Shown piece by piece: positions 23,106 through 31,930 of a DNA stretch of 60,554 nt. The stretch is from the NCBI GenBank assembly GCA_900541125.1, contig UQIK01000014.1, positions 1 to 60,554 on the forward strand. Direction: 5' to 3'. The translations under genes and the position numbers were made by a program. The stretch is from an uncultured Collinsella sp. GTDB lineage: Bacteria > Actinomycetota > Coriobacteriia > Coriobacteriales > Coriobacteriaceae. The first letter of the stretch is position 1; every line of letters begins with the position of its first letter. A model generated the notes under the pieces. It had not been told where the DNA came from. It saw only the letters and a list, made by a program, of their open reading frames with translations, and did no database searches.

Positions 23106-23528
23106 ATGAACAAAGAAGAGCTCAAGAAGCTGTTACCGCATCGCGAGCCGATGCTTTTGCTCGACGAAGCCGAGCTGGTGGGCGACGAGGCCCACGGCAA
23201 GATCACGATTACGGGCGACGAGTACTTTTTGCAGGGGCATTTTCCGGGAAATCCGGTCGTCCCCGGCGTGATTCAGTGCGAGATGCTCGCTCAGAACTGC
23301 TGCGTGCTGCTAATGGACGATGAGGAGGCGCGCGGCGCGACGCCGTTCTACACGAGTCTGGACAAGGTGCGCTTTAAGCGTCCGGTGCGCCCGGGCGACA
23401 CGGTGGATCTGGTGTGCTCCATCACGCGTGCGCGCGGGCCGTTCCGCTTTGCGACGGGTACTGCGAGCGTCAACGGTGAGGTTTGCTGCCGCGCCGATAT
23501 GTCTTTTGCACTCATGCACGAAAGTTAA
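23106..23528 (+). CDS. fabZ: 3-hydroxyacyl-ACP dehydratase
   Basis: Hot-dog-fold dehydratase making trans-2-enoyl-ACP. 140 aa. Catalytic His45 in FLQGHFPGNPVVPG and Glu59 in IQCEMLAQ are present. I chose ATG 23106, five bases after AGGTGA, over GTG 23097. It sits between accB and accC, an order seen in many Gram-positive fab operons. Confidence 0.95.
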   Translation: MNKEELKKLLPHREPMLLLDEAELVGDEAHGKITITGDEYFLQGHFPGNPVVPGVIQCEMLAQNCCVLLMDDEEARGATPFYTSLDKVRFKRPVRPGDTVDLVCSITRARGPFRFATGTASVNGEVCCRADMSFALMHES

Positions 23529-23538
23529 GGAAGGCTTC

Positions 23539-24882
23539 ATGTTCGATAAAGTGCTCATCGCCAACCGCGGCGAAGTCGCGGTCCGTGTTATCCGCGCGTG
23601 CCGCGATATGGGCATCAAGACCGTCGCCGTTTATTCCACGGTCGATGCGGACGCGCTGCACGTGCAGCTTGCCGACGAGGCGTATTGCATCGGTGGCCCG
23701 CGTCTTGCCGAGAGCTACCTCAACGACGATGCCGTGCTCACCTGTGCCGTAAAGTCGGGAGCTAAGGCAATTCATCCCGGCTATGGCTTCTTTTCCGAGA
23801 AGGCGAGCTTTGTGCGCGACTGCGACAAGTATGGTCTGGCGTTTGTCGGCCCTTCGGCCGAGGTGATCGACAGCATGGGCGACAAGGACGCCGCACGTCG
23901 AACGGCTGCCGCGGCGGGCGTGCCCATCGTGCCGGGCTGCGATTTGCTCAAAAGCCCCGAGGAGGCAACGGCCGAGGCCGAGCGCATTGGCTGCCCCGTG
24001 CTCATCAAGGCGCGCGCGGGCGGTGGCGGTCGCGGCATTCGCAAGGTCGAGCGCGTGGAAGATGCGGCAAAGGCGTTTATCGAGGCACGTGCCGAGGGCG
24101 AGGCCGTTTTTGGCGACGGCGAGTGCTACATGGAGAAGTTCGTCGCGCCGGCGCACCATGTCGAGGTGCAGATTATGGCCGATAAGCAGGGCCATGTGTT
24201 TTCACTCGGCGAGCGCGAGTGCTCGGTGCAGCGTCGCAACCAAAAGTTGATCGAGGAGAGCCCTGCGCCGTGCCTCGACGGACACGACGACATTCGTGCT
24301 CACATGCACAAGGCGGCGCGTGACCTGGCTCGTGCCGTCGGCTACGAAGGAGCCGGTACCATCGAGTTCCTGTATTCGGACGACGGCAATTTCTACTTTA
24401 TGGAAATGAACACGCGCTTGCAGGTGGAGCATCCGGTTACAGAGTTTGTGACCGATACCGACTTGGTCAAGTGGCAGCTGCGCGTGGCAGCCGGCCAGCC
24501 TCTGCCCTTTGAGCAGGAGGACATGCCGGTCCGCAACCACGCCATGGAGTGCCGCATCAATGCCGAAACGCCGGACTTTCTGCCGTCATGCGGAACGGTC
24601 ACCGCGTTGCGTGTGCCGGGTGGTCCGCGCGTGCGCTGGGATTCCGCCATGTTTACCGGTGCGAACGTTCCGCCGTACTACGACTCCATGCTCGGCAAGC
24701 TCATCGTGTGTGCGCCCACGCGTGACGGTGCCATTCGCAAGATGCGCTCGGCTCTGGGCGAGCTCGTGATTGAGGGCGTGAGTGAAAACAGCGAGCTTCA
24801 GCTCGACGTGCTGGCAAACGACGAGTTCTTGTCGGGCATGTATCACACCGATCTGATGGGGCATCTCTATGCTGATGAATAG
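23539..24882 (+). CDS. accC: acetyl-CoA carboxylase, biotin carboxylase subunit
   Basis: ATP-dependent carboxylation of biotin on AccB. 447 aa, normal. Starts MFDKVLIANRGEVAVRVIRA; ATP-grasp glycine loop ARAGGGGRGIR, HVEVQIMADKQG, ERECSVQRRNQK and EMNTRLQVEHPVTE are all standard. ATG 23539 follows TAAGGAAGG; a long in-frame extension back into fabZ (to 23320) is rejected. The stop overlaps the start of accDA by 14 bases. Confidence 0.96.
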   Translation: MFDKVLIANRGEVAVRVIRACRDMGIKTVAVYSTVDADALHVQLADEAYCIGGPRLAESYLNDDAVLTCAVKSGAKAIHPGYGFFSEKASFVRDCDKYGLAFVGPSAEVIDSMGDKDAARRTAAAAGVPIVPGCDLLKSPEEATAEAERIGCPVLIKARAGGGGRGIRKVERVEDAAKAFIEARAEGEAVFGDGECYMEKFVAPAHHVEVQIMADKQGHVFSLGERECSVQRRNQKLIEESPAPCLDGHDDIRAHMHKAARDLARAVGYEGAGTIEFLYSDDGNFYFMEMNTRLQVEHPVTEFVTDTDLVKWQLRVAAGQPLPFEQEDMPVRNHAMECRINAETPDFLPSCGTVTALRVPGGPRVRWDSAMFTGANVPPYYDSMLGKLIVCAPTRDGAIRKMRSALGELVIEGVSENSELQLDVLANDEFLSGMYHTDLMGHLYADE

Positions 24883-26593
24883 AAAAGCGAAGACGGTCAA
24901 CGTCCTCGAGGGACCGATGACCGAGTCGTGTGCCGAGTTTCCCGCGCGTCACGTGTTTATCAAGTGCCCGGAGTGCCGCCGCGTGATCGATGAGGCATGC
25001 TTGCACGACAACCTCGAGGTCTGCCCTCGTTGCGGCAAACACTTTCGCGTGAGCGGTCGCGCGCGCATGCGCATGACGGTCGACGAGGGCACGTTTGAGG
25101 AATGGGATGCCAATCTGGCGTCGGAGGACTTCCTCTCGTTTCCCGGCTATGCCGACAAGCTCAAGAGCGTGAGCGAGCGTTCGGGTGAGCGCGATGCCGT
25201 TGTGTGCGGCAGGGGCAAAATCTGCGGTTGCGATACGTCGCTCTTCTTTATGGACGCCAACTTTATGATGGGCTCGATGGGTTCCGTGGTGGGCGAGAAG
25301 ATCTGTCGCACATTTGAGCGTGCGACCGAGCTGGGATTGCCAGTTGTCGGCTTTACCGTTTCGGGCGGTGCGCGCATGCAAGAGGGCGTGACATCGCTTA
25401 TGCAGATGGCCAAGATTTCTGCGGCGGTTAGGCGCCACAGCGAGGCGGGCGGTCTGTATATCACGGTGCTCACCGACCCCACGACCGGAGGCGTAACCGC
25501 GAGCTTTGCCATGGAGGGCGACATTATCCTGGCCGAGCCCGATGCCCTGACGGCATTTGCCGGCCCGCGCGTGATCGAGCAGAACATGCACAAGCGCCTG
25601 CCCAAGGGATTCCAGCGCTCCGAGTTTTTGCTGGAGCACGGCTTTTGCGATGCCGTTGTTCCGCGTGGCGAGATTGCGCTCACGGTAGGCGAGCTGCTGG
25701 CGCTGCACGAAGGGCACGCGCCCGGCCTGGGGGCACCGCATGAGATCGTGCATACGGGTCGCCGCGGCAAAAAGCTGGGACACTTGTTTAAGCGCTCGAC
25801 GGCGCCAAAAACCGCGCTCGAGATTGTCAAGCAGACCCGCTCGGCAGATCGCGCCACGGCGGGTGAGATGATTTCGCTGGGCCTGGATGGATTTGTGGAG
25901 CTGCACGGCGACCGTTACTTTGGCGACGACGCCGCTGTGGTGGCTGGCATTGGCTGGAAAGACGGACGCCCCGTAACGGTCATCGCCATTGAGCGCGGCA
26001 CCACGACCAAAGAGCGTATGCGCCGCAACTTTGGCATGGCACATCCCGAGGGCTACCGCAAAGCGCGTCGCCTGCTGCGCCAGGCCGAAAAGTTTGGCCG
26101 ACCGGTTCTGTGCCTGGTCGATACTTCGGGCGCGTTTTGCGGCATCGGTGCCGAGGAGCGCGGCCAGGGCGAGGCGATTGCCCAGAATCTCATGGAGATG
26201 AGCGGCCTTAAGACGCCGATTGTCTCGGTGGTGACGGGTGAGGGCGGCTCTGGTGGCGCGCTGGCGCTGTCCGTGGCCGACCGCATCCTGATGCTCTCGA
26301 GCTCGGCCTATTCGGTCGTGAGCCCCGAGGCCTGTGCGTCGATCCTGTGGAAGGATACCGAGCGCGCGAATGAGGCCGCCGAGGCGCTTAAGCTTACGGC
26401 CCCCGATCTGTTGGCGCTCGGCATCATCGACGGCATTGTTGACGATAGGGGCCTGTCGCATGAGGAGATCGCCGGTGCCGTCATGTCCTCGGCATTTGAT
26501 GCCTTCGATACGCTTGGGCAGCTCGACGACGCGACCCTCACAAACCTCCGCTACGAAAAGTACCGCGCAATCGGTCAGTACCGCACGATGTGA
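24869..26593 (+). CDS. accDA: acetyl-CoA carboxylase carboxyltransferase, fused beta and alpha subunits
   Basis: 574 aa, a fusion of AccD and AccA that are separate in E. coli. The AccD part (about 1-285) starts with a zinc ribbon, Cys33, Cys36, Cys52 and Cys55, followed by the crotonase-like core (GFTVSGGARMQEG, DPTTGGVTASFA). A basic linker with GRRGKKLGHLFKRS joins it to the AccA part (about 310-574) with VELHGDRYFGDD, RRNFGMAHPEGYRKA and DTSGAFCGIGAEERGQG, where DTPGA is usual. It transfers the carboxyl group from biotin to acetyl-CoA. It overlaps accC and ends the operon's carboxylase set. Confidence 0.94.
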   Translation: MLMNRKAKTVNVLEGPMTESCAEFPARHVFIKCPECRRVIDEACLHDNLEVCPRCGKHFRVSGRARMRMTVDEGTFEEWDANLASEDFLSFPGYADKLKSVSERSGERDAVVCGRGKICGCDTSLFFMDANFMMGSMGSVVGEKICRTFERATELGLPVVGFTVSGGARMQEGVTSLMQMAKISAAVRRHSEAGGLYITVLTDPTTGGVTASFAMEGDIILAEPDALTAFAGPRVIEQNMHKRLPKGFQRSEFLLEHGFCDAVVPRGEIALTVGELLALHEGHAPGLGAPHEIVHTGRRGKKLGHLFKRSTAPKTALEIVKQTRSADRATAGEMISLGLDGFVELHGDRYFGDDAAVVAGIGWKDGRPVTVIAIERGTTTKERMRRNFGMAHPEGYRKARRLLRQAEKFGRPVLCLVDTSGAFCGIGAEERGQGEAIAQNLMEMSGLKTPIVSVVTGEGGSGGALALSVADRILMLSSSAYSVVSPEACASILWKDTERANEAAEALKLTAPDLLALGIIDGIVDDRGLSHEEIAGAVMSSAFDAFDTLGQLDDATLTNLRYEKYRAIGQYRTM

Positions 26594-26633
26594 CAAAGGG
26601 ACAGCCCGCATGTCATATTGGGAAAGGCGTTCC

Positions 26634-27848
26634 ATGCTACAAGTTTCTAACACCTCGTTTACAACGTCGGTTTCATCAAACGCCATGGCCGTGGTGGACT
26701 ATCTGTCCAAAAGCATGATGTCGGCGCTGCCGTTTATTGTCTGCGCGGCGTTGTTCCGCACCGTCGCCGTCATTATGGGCGAAGGTATGCTGGGCCTGTG
26801 GTCTGCCGATTCCGAAATCTATCGCCTGTTCTACAGTTGGCTCTATAACGCCGGCTACTACTTTTTGCCCATTTATCTTGGTTGGGCGGCCGCCCGCCAG
26901 CTCGGTTGCTCGGAGCAGCTGGGCATGATGCTGGGCGGCGTATTGATTGCGCCCGATCTGCTTAAGCTCGTCGATGCCGCATCGACGACGGGGGCATCGA
27001 TGACTTCCGTGTATGGTCTGCTTCCCGCGCCGGTCAACGATTACACGACGACTGTTATTCCGGTTCTCATCTCGGTGCCCGTGCTATGGCGAGTGGAGTG
27101 TTTCTTTCAGCGCGTTATCCCTAAGGCCGTGGCGTTTTCGTTCGTTCCGTTTGCGACCATGCTTGTCATGGTTCCGGTTTCGCTGTGTATTACGGCGCCG
27201 GCGGGCAGCTATCTGGGCATGCTGTTGGGCCAGCTTATGTTTATGCTTGGCAATTCCGGTGGCATCGTGTCGCTGCTCACGCTCATGGGGCTTGCCGCGG
27301 GCTGGGAGTTCCTAAAGATTGCCGGCGTCAGCAACGTTGTCCTATCGCTCGCCTACGCTCAGTTTATGAGTGTGGGAACGGATTCGTGCATCCTGATCGC
27401 CGCGACGATGGCAACGTTTGCCGTTTGGGGCATGCCCTTTGGTGCGTCGCTCCGCGTTGCGGATAAGGACGAGAAGGCGCTCATGCTGGGCTATTCAATC
27501 TCGGGCGTGCTTGGCGGCGTAAGCGAGCCGGCGCTGTACGGTTGCGGCTTTAAATATGGCAGGTGCCTGACGTGCATGGCCATTGGCGGCGCCGTCGGAG
27601 GCCTTGTTGCTGCCGTGGGCCACGTTACGGCCTATACCATCGGCATGACGAATGTCCTCATGGTCATTGGCTTTGCCACGGGTGGCATCTCGAACCTGCT
27701 GTGGTGCTGCGTTGCCGGCGGCACGGCATTTGCGGTGTCTGCGGTGCTGAGCTACTGCTTTGGCGTGGTGCCGGCGAAGGGACAGGCGGCAGAAGACGAA
27801 GTCGATTTGCCCGAAACAGTGGCGAGCGCTGCTGAAGCAAGCGCATAA
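26634..27848 (+). CDS. PTS EIIC-like membrane protein, glucose/beta-glucoside type, orphan
   Basis: 404 aa with about ten hydrophobic segments. GGVSEPALYGCGFK (about residues 295-308) corresponds to the substrate-loop motif GITEPAIYG of the beta-glucoside IIC family, and the N terminus (VVDYLSKSMMSALPFIVCAALF) also fits. No EIIB or EIIA domain is attached, and none is encoded nearby, so phosphotransfer would need partners elsewhere, or the protein may be a transporter or sensor that has left the PTS. ATG 26634 follows GGAAAGG; ATG 26610 is an alternative. It begins 40 bases after accDA and may be read through from the fab operon. Confidence 0.75.
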   Translation: MLQVSNTSFTTSVSSNAMAVVDYLSKSMMSALPFIVCAALFRTVAVIMGEGMLGLWSADSEIYRLFYSWLYNAGYYFLPIYLGWAAARQLGCSEQLGMMLGGVLIAPDLLKLVDAASTTGASMTSVYGLLPAPVNDYTTTVIPVLISVPVLWRVECFFQRVIPKAVAFSFVPFATMLVMVPVSLCITAPAGSYLGMLLGQLMFMLGNSGGIVSLLTLMGLAAGWEFLKIAGVSNVVLSLAYAQFMSVGTDSCILIAATMATFAVWGMPFGASLRVADKDEKALMLGYSISGVLGGVSEPALYGCGFKYGRCLTCMAIGGAVGGLVAAVGHVTAYTIGMTNVLMVIGFATGGISNLLWCCVAGGTAFAVSAVLSYCFGVVPAKGQAAEDEVDLPETVASAAEASA

Positions 27849-27886
27849 ACCTGTGCGACAAAAGGACGATCCCTTTGTCGTGTTCC

Positions 27887-27917
27887 AAGGCCGTGGCTCG
27901 TGTGGGCTGCGGCCTTT
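27887..27917 (+). terminator. terminator after the EIIC gene
   Basis: AAGGCCG (27887-27893) pairs with CGGCCTT (27910-27916), followed by TTTG. A second hairpin, CGACAAA with TTTGTCG (about 27856-27880), lies just upstream. Confidence 0.65.
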
Positions 27918-27998
27918 TTGTATCTGGAGGACAAAGTGGCTACACTACAATCCGGTCAAGCAATAGATATATAGGTAGTACCGTGGGGGCGGATGTAG

Positions 27999-29153
27999 AT
28001 GGTCGAGTGGATTGTTAAGCGCGCACAGGGCGATCGTGCGCGCGTGGGCACGTTAGCGGGCATGGTGTGTATTGTCGCCAATGTTGCGCTTTGTGCTGCG
28101 AAAGGTGCCATTGGTGTGGTTTCGGGATCGGTTTCGATTGTTGCGGATGCCATGAACAACCTGTCCGATGCCAGCTCGAATATCGTGAGCGTGCTGGGCT
28201 TTAAGCTGGCGAGCAAGCCGGCCGACCCCGAGCATCCTTACGGCCACGGTCGCTACGAGTATCTCTCGGGTCTGGTCGTGGCGGCACTCGTGCTGCTGAT
28301 TGGCGTTGAGCTGGTGAAGTCCTCGGTCGAGCGCGTCATCCACCCCGAACCTGTCGAGTTCTCGCTTGCCCTGGTGGCAGTTCTAGTGCTTTCGATGGTC
28401 GTAAAGCTCTGGATGGCGGCCCTCAACCAAAAGCTCGGCGATCGCATTGAGTCCGAGACGCTGCATGCGACCGCGCAGGATTCCAAGAACGATGTTCTTG
28501 CCACGGGCGCCGTACTGGCGTGCGCAATTGTTTCGCAGGTGACGGGCATCAACCTTGACGCTTGGGTCGGCCTTGCCGTTGGTGCCTATATTGGCTGGAG
28601 CGGTTTTGAACTCATCCAGGATACGGTGAGCCCGCTTTTGGGCCAGACGCCCGATCCTAAGCTGGTCAAGCACATTCGAGACAAGATCATGAGCTATCCC
28701 GGCGTTTTGGGCGTTCACGATCTGATGGTTCACGATTACGGCCCGGGCAGGAAGTTCGCAAGCGCTCACGCCGAGATGGCAGCCGAGGCCAGCCCTCTGG
28801 AAAGCCATGACACGCTCGATAACATCGAGCAGGCGTTTAGGAACGAAGACGGCATGATCGTTACGCTCCATTACGATCCCATCGTGACCGATGACCCCAA
28901 GCTGGCAAGCATGCGTTTGCGCATCAACGCCATGGCTCAACAGATCGATAGCCGTCTTACAATTCACGATCTGCGCTGTGTGCCGGGTCCTACGCACACC
29001 AACGTGATCTTTGACTGCGTGCGTCCCTCGGATCTGCAGATGAGTGCCGAAGACGTAAAGCACGCGCTGGCACAACGGGTCGAATCGGAATATCCCAAGT
29101 CGATTGCCAAGATTACGATCGACGAAGACTACGTAGGGCATACCCACGAGTGA
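27999..29153 (+). CDS. cation diffusion facilitator (CDF) metal exporter
   Basis: 384 aa. Six predicted membrane segments in the first 215 residues. Metal-site motifs DAMNNLSDASSN (segment II) and, later, segment V AQDSKNDVLATG are typical of CDF exporters for Zn, Fe, Mn or Co; HPYGHGRYEYLSG is the family signature. The C-terminal cytoplasmic domain (about 220-384) is longer than in E. coli FieF and contains HDLMVHDYGPGRKFASAHAEM. Ion specificity cannot be told. Followed after 39 bases by the phosphatase gene, perhaps co-transcribed. Confidence 0.88.
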   Translation: MVEWIVKRAQGDRARVGTLAGMVCIVANVALCAAKGAIGVVSGSVSIVADAMNNLSDASSNIVSVLGFKLASKPADPEHPYGHGRYEYLSGLVVAALVLLIGVELVKSSVERVIHPEPVEFSLALVAVLVLSMVVKLWMAALNQKLGDRIESETLHATAQDSKNDVLATGAVLACAIVSQVTGINLDAWVGLAVGAYIGWSGFELIQDTVSPLLGQTPDPKLVKHIRDKIMSYPGVLGVHDLMVHDYGPGRKFASAHAEMAAEASPLESHDTLDNIEQAFRNEDGMIVTLHYDPIVTDDPKLASMRLRINAMAQQIDSRLTIHDLRCVPGPTHTNVIFDCVRPSDLQMSAEDVKHALAQRVESEYPKSIAKITIDEDYVGHTHE

Positions 29154-29192
29154 GGCTGTGCCGGCAAAGCAGGTTATGCAGAAGGGGAGAGC

Positions 29193-29819
29193 ATGAAGAA
29201 GCTGTATCTACTCCGCCACGGTCAGACGGAGTTCAACGTCAAAAAGCTGGTCCAGGGCCGCTGCGATTCGCCGCTGACCGATCTGGGCCGTCAGCAAGCC
29301 GGGATGGCAGCCGCATGGCTCAAGGCCCACGACGTCGTCCCCGACAAAGTGGTCTCATCACCCTTAGGCCGAGCTATGGACACGGCAAGTCTCGTCGCAA
29401 CCGAGCTTCTCGGCGCAGACGCTGACGTTGAGCCCTGCGAAGGCATCATCGAGCGCTGCTACGGAACCTTCGAAGAGGGCCCGCACGACGCGCTACCCAC
29501 CGACGTCTGGGATCCAGGCGAGGACTTAATCCCATTCGGAGGAGAAGGAAGCCAGGCACTGCAAGGGCGCATGGTAGACACCCTCACCAATATCATGGAC
29601 GTCGATGGTATCGAAACCCTTCTAGCAGTAAGCCATGGCAGCGCCAGCCGCCAATTCATCAAGGCTGCAGCCCCAGAGGGCTTCGAGCTCCCAACAAAAC
29701 TCCCCAACTGCGCCATCATGATCTTCGATTTTGACGAAGAAGATTTGCAAGGAGAGAGCGACAGGCCCCAATGCAAGTTCACTCTCCAGCAAATAGTGGA
29801 CCCCCAACAAAGTCATTAG
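29193..29819 (+). CDS. histidine phosphatase superfamily protein (phosphoglycerate mutase-like)
   Basis: 208 aa. LYLLRHGQTEFNVK with phospho-accepting His9, a later Arg in SSPLGRAMDTASL, an acid in ERCYGTFEEG and the second His in AVSHGSASRQF match the histidine phosphatase fold. Members include cofactor-dependent phosphoglycerate mutases and broad phosphatases; the divergent RCYGTFEEG segment argues against a glycolytic mutase. ATG follows GAAGGGGAGAG. Codon use becomes visibly less biased in the second half of the gene. Confidence 0.85.
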   Translation: MKKLYLLRHGQTEFNVKKLVQGRCDSPLTDLGRQQAGMAAAWLKAHDVVPDKVVSSPLGRAMDTASLVATELLGADADVEPCEGIIERCYGTFEEGPHDALPTDVWDPGEDLIPFGGEGSQALQGRMVDTLTNIMDVDGIETLLAVSHGSASRQFIKAAAPEGFELPTKLPNCAIMIFDFDEEDLQGESDRPQCKFTLQQIVDPQQSH

Positions 29820-29887
29820 CCTGGGCGAGCAAGGTTTAGCAGACATCAACGTGTCGTCTCCCGAGCTTGGCAGAGGGGCGGCGAAAT

Positions 29888-29978
29888 ATATTAAGGTTGT
29901 CGCGAGTTCCGCACGAACAGGAGAGCACTTAATGTGCTCTCCGTCGTGAGCAGGACTGTAGAGCAGCAACCTTAATAT
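29888..29978 (+). repeat. nested inverted repeat upstream of rplC
   Basis: Outer arms ATATTAAGGTTG (29888-29899) and CAACCTTAATAT (29967-29978) are a perfect 12-bp inverted repeat. Inside, CACGA (29912-29916) pairs with TCGTG (29944-29948) around the inner hairpin GGAGAGCAC, loop TTAAT, GTGCTCTCC (29920-29942). The inner hairpin is the same as at 5-27 apart from one compensated base pair. It lies 70 bases after the phosphatase gene and 110 bases before the rplC promoter box. Confidence 0.6.
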
Positions 29979-30065
29979 GTCTCAGGCCCGCCCCCTCCGC
30001 CGCACACTGGGAACGTGCCACGCACTTTACCTGCGTAAACAATGTGAGTGAAATATGAATCTCGA

Positions 30066-30091
30066 TGGATACGCCCGCAGCCGTGTATACT
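30066..30091 (+). promoter_or_regulatory. rplC promoter region with conserved box
   Basis: TGGATACGCCCG, three bases, then CCGTGTATAC followed by T; the end contains a -10 hexamer TATACT (30086-30091). 22 of 25 bases equal the box before rplB at 31931. No consensus -35 hexamer lies at 17 bases, so the box may be bound by an activator or replace the -35 element. Confidence 0.55.
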
Positions 30092-30202
30092 AAACAGCTG
30101 TGTGAAACCAGGGGAGTATTCTGGCTGGACAAAATGCCTGCTTAATAGGGTTGTCAGGTAGTCCGGGCGAAATACAAGGCTGGGGAGCACGTCGTGTAAG
30201 TA

Positions 30203-30254
30203 GTGGTCCTCTAGGGGCGTACGCTCGGTGGTGTACGCATTGTCCCAAGACCAC
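30203..30254 (+). promoter_or_regulatory. structured leader directly before rplC
   Basis: GTGGTC (30203-30208) pairs with GACCAC (30249-30254), enclosing GCGTAC (30217-30222) with GTACGC (30233-30238). This two-tier stem ends about 20 bases before the start codon, near the ribosome site, and could be an autoregulatory r-protein leader. Confidence 0.45.
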
Positions 30255-30274
30255 GCGAGAGTTGGGATCATATC

Positions 30275-30895
30275 TTGATCAGCATGATTCTCGGCCGCAA
30301 GATTGGCATGACCCAGGTTTGGGACGAGAACGATAACGTCGTTCCCGTCACGGTCATCCAGGCTGGCCCCTGCGCTGTCTCGCAGGTTAAAACTCAGGCA
30401 ACCGACGGCTATGACGCCGTCCAGATCGGTTTCGGCGACATCAAGGCCAAGAACGTGAACAAGCCCATGGCTGGTCACTTCGCCAAGGCTGGCGTCGAGC
30501 CTGTCCGCTTCCTTCGTGAGGTCCGCGTCGAGAACGGCGAGGAGCACAAGGTCGGCGAGGTCGTCACCGTCGCTGATTTCGCTGATGTCGAGAAGGTCGA
30601 CGTCATCGGTACCTCCAAGGGTAAGGGCTTCCAGGGTCGCATCAAGCGCTGGGGTCAGCGCCGCGGTCCTATGACGCATGGTTCTCACTTCCAGCGTCAC
30701 CCCGGTTCTATCGGTCAGTGCGCCTATCCTGCGCGCGTCCTCAAGGGCGTCAAGATGGCCGGTCACATGGGTAACGAGCGCGTTACCGTCAAGAACCTTT
30801 CCGTTGTCCGCATCGATGCCGAGCAGAACCTCATCTTGGTCAAGGGCGCTGTCCCGGGTGCCAAGAATGGTCTCGTCGCCATCCGTATGGCCTAA
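30275..30895 (+). CDS. rplC: 50S ribosomal protein L3
   Basis: uL3, early large-subunit assembly protein near the peptidyl transferase centre. 206 aa. I chose TTG 30275 (MISMILGRKIGMTQVWDE) because it aligns without gap to the family start MTKGILGRKIGMTQ; ATG 30284 is the alternative. The signature segment KGKGFQGRIKRWGQRRGPMTHGS is present. First gene of the second half of the S10 operon, cut off from rpsJ by 14 kb, with its own promoter and leader. Confidence 0.96.
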   Translation: MISMILGRKIGMTQVWDENDNVVPVTVIQAGPCAVSQVKTQATDGYDAVQIGFGDIKAKNVNKPMAGHFAKAGVEPVRFLREVRVENGEEHKVGEVVTVADFADVEKVDVIGTSKGKGFQGRIKRWGQRRGPMTHGSHFQRHPGSIGQCAYPARVLKGVKMAGHMGNERVTVKNLSVVRIDAEQNLILVKGAVPGAKNGLVAIRMA

Positions 30896-30941
30896 GGGCC
30901 CAGCCCATTTAGCCCAGCGTCATACCAAGGAGAACACTTAA

Positions 30942-31568
30942 ATGGCAAAGTTTGAAGTAAAGAACAGCGAGGGCAAGAAGGTCGCCGAGGCCGAGCTCGC
31001 CGCTGAGGTGTACGGCATCGAGCCGAACATCCACGTTATGCACCACATCGTCAAGTGCCAGATGGCCTCTTGGCGTCAGGGCACCCAGTCTGCTAAGGGT
31101 CGCTCTGAGGTTTCCGGTGGCGGCAAGAAGCCTTGGCGTCAGAAGGGCACCGGCCGTGCCCGCCAGGGTTCCATCCGTGCTGCCCAGTGGCGTCACGGTG
31201 GCGTTGTCTTCGCCCCCAAGCCCCGTTCCTACGCTAAGCGTATGAACAACAAGGAGGTCAAGCTGGCTATGCGCTCCGCGCTGTCCGCCAAGCTGGCCGA
31301 TGGCGAGCTCGTGCTCGTCGACGACTACGGCTTCGAGAAGCCTTCCACCAAGGCTGCCGTCGCCATGCTCAAGGCTCTCGGCCTTGAGGGCAAGCGTCTG
31401 ACCATCATCGTTCGCGATGAGGACGTCAACGCCTACCTGTCGTTCCGCAACATTCCCAAGACGTTCATCATCACCGCCGACGAGGCCAACACCTACGATC
31501 TCGTCAACAACAACGCTGTGCTGATGCCCGCCGACATCGCCGCTCACTTCGGGGAGGTGCTTGCATAA
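30942..31568 (+). CDS. rplD: 50S ribosomal protein L4
   Basis: uL4, 208 aa, lines the nascent-peptide exit tunnel. The tunnel loop GGKKPWRQKGTGRARQGSIRAA (read as GGKKPWRQKGTGRA plus RQGS) lies at about residues 60-80. In E. coli L4 is the autoregulator of the S10 operon. ATG 30942 follows AAGGAG; the stop abuts rplW directly. Confidence 0.97.
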   Translation: MAKFEVKNSEGKKVAEAELAAEVYGIEPNIHVMHHIVKCQMASWRQGTQSAKGRSEVSGGGKKPWRQKGTGRARQGSIRAAQWRHGGVVFAPKPRSYAKRMNNKEVKLAMRSALSAKLADGELVLVDDYGFEKPSTKAAVAMLKALGLEGKRLTIIVRDEDVNAYLSFRNIPKTFIITADEANTYDLVNNNAVLMPADIAAHFGEVLA

Positions 31569-31856
31569 ATGACCGCCCACGAGATCATCATCCGTCCGAT
31601 CGTGTCCGAGCGTTCCTTCTCCGGCATGGAGCTGAACAAGTACACGTTCGAGGTCGCCAAGGATGCTAACAAGTATCAGATCAAGGACGCTGTCGAGGAG
31701 ATCTTCGGCGTCAAGGTCGTTCGCGTGAACACCCTGACGGTCAAGCCCAAGACCAAGCGCGTGCGCTATGTCGCCGGCAAGACCCGTTCTTGGAAGAAGG
31801 CCATCGTCACGCTGGCCGAGGGCGACACCATCGAGGTCTTTGGCAACCAGGCCTAA
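31569..31856 (+). CDS. rplW: 50S ribosomal protein L23
   Basis: uL23, at the tunnel exit, docking site for trigger factor and SRP. 95 aa, normal. Starts MTAHEIIIRPIVSERS with no gap after the rplD stop, implying coupled translation. The C-terminal VNTLTVKPKTKRVRYVAGKTRSWKKA (partly quoted as VKPKTKRVRYVAGK) is typical. A strong hairpin and a new promoter box follow, so transcription may be partly reset before rplB. Confidence 0.97.
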   Translation: MTAHEIIIRPIVSERSFSGMELNKYTFEVAKDANKYQIKDAVEEIFGVKVVRVNTLTVKPKTKRVRYVAGKTRSWKKAIVTLAEGDTIEVFGNQA

Positions 31857-31873
31857 GACTCGCTGCTGTTGAG

Positions 31874-31911
31874 TGAGCTCATGCCTCCCAAATAGGGGAG
31901 GCGGGAGCTCA
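31874..31911 (+). terminator. terminator/attenuator-like hairpin between rplW and rplB
   Basis: TGAGCTC (31874-31880) with GAGCTCA (31905-31911), and within it GCCTCCC (31883-31889) with GGGAGGC (31896-31902), form a two-part stem followed by AGGTTTTGGG. The T-run is weak, so partial termination or RNA processing is likely rather than full termination. Confidence 0.5.
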
Positions 31912-31930
31912 AGGTTTTGGGCGTATAAAA

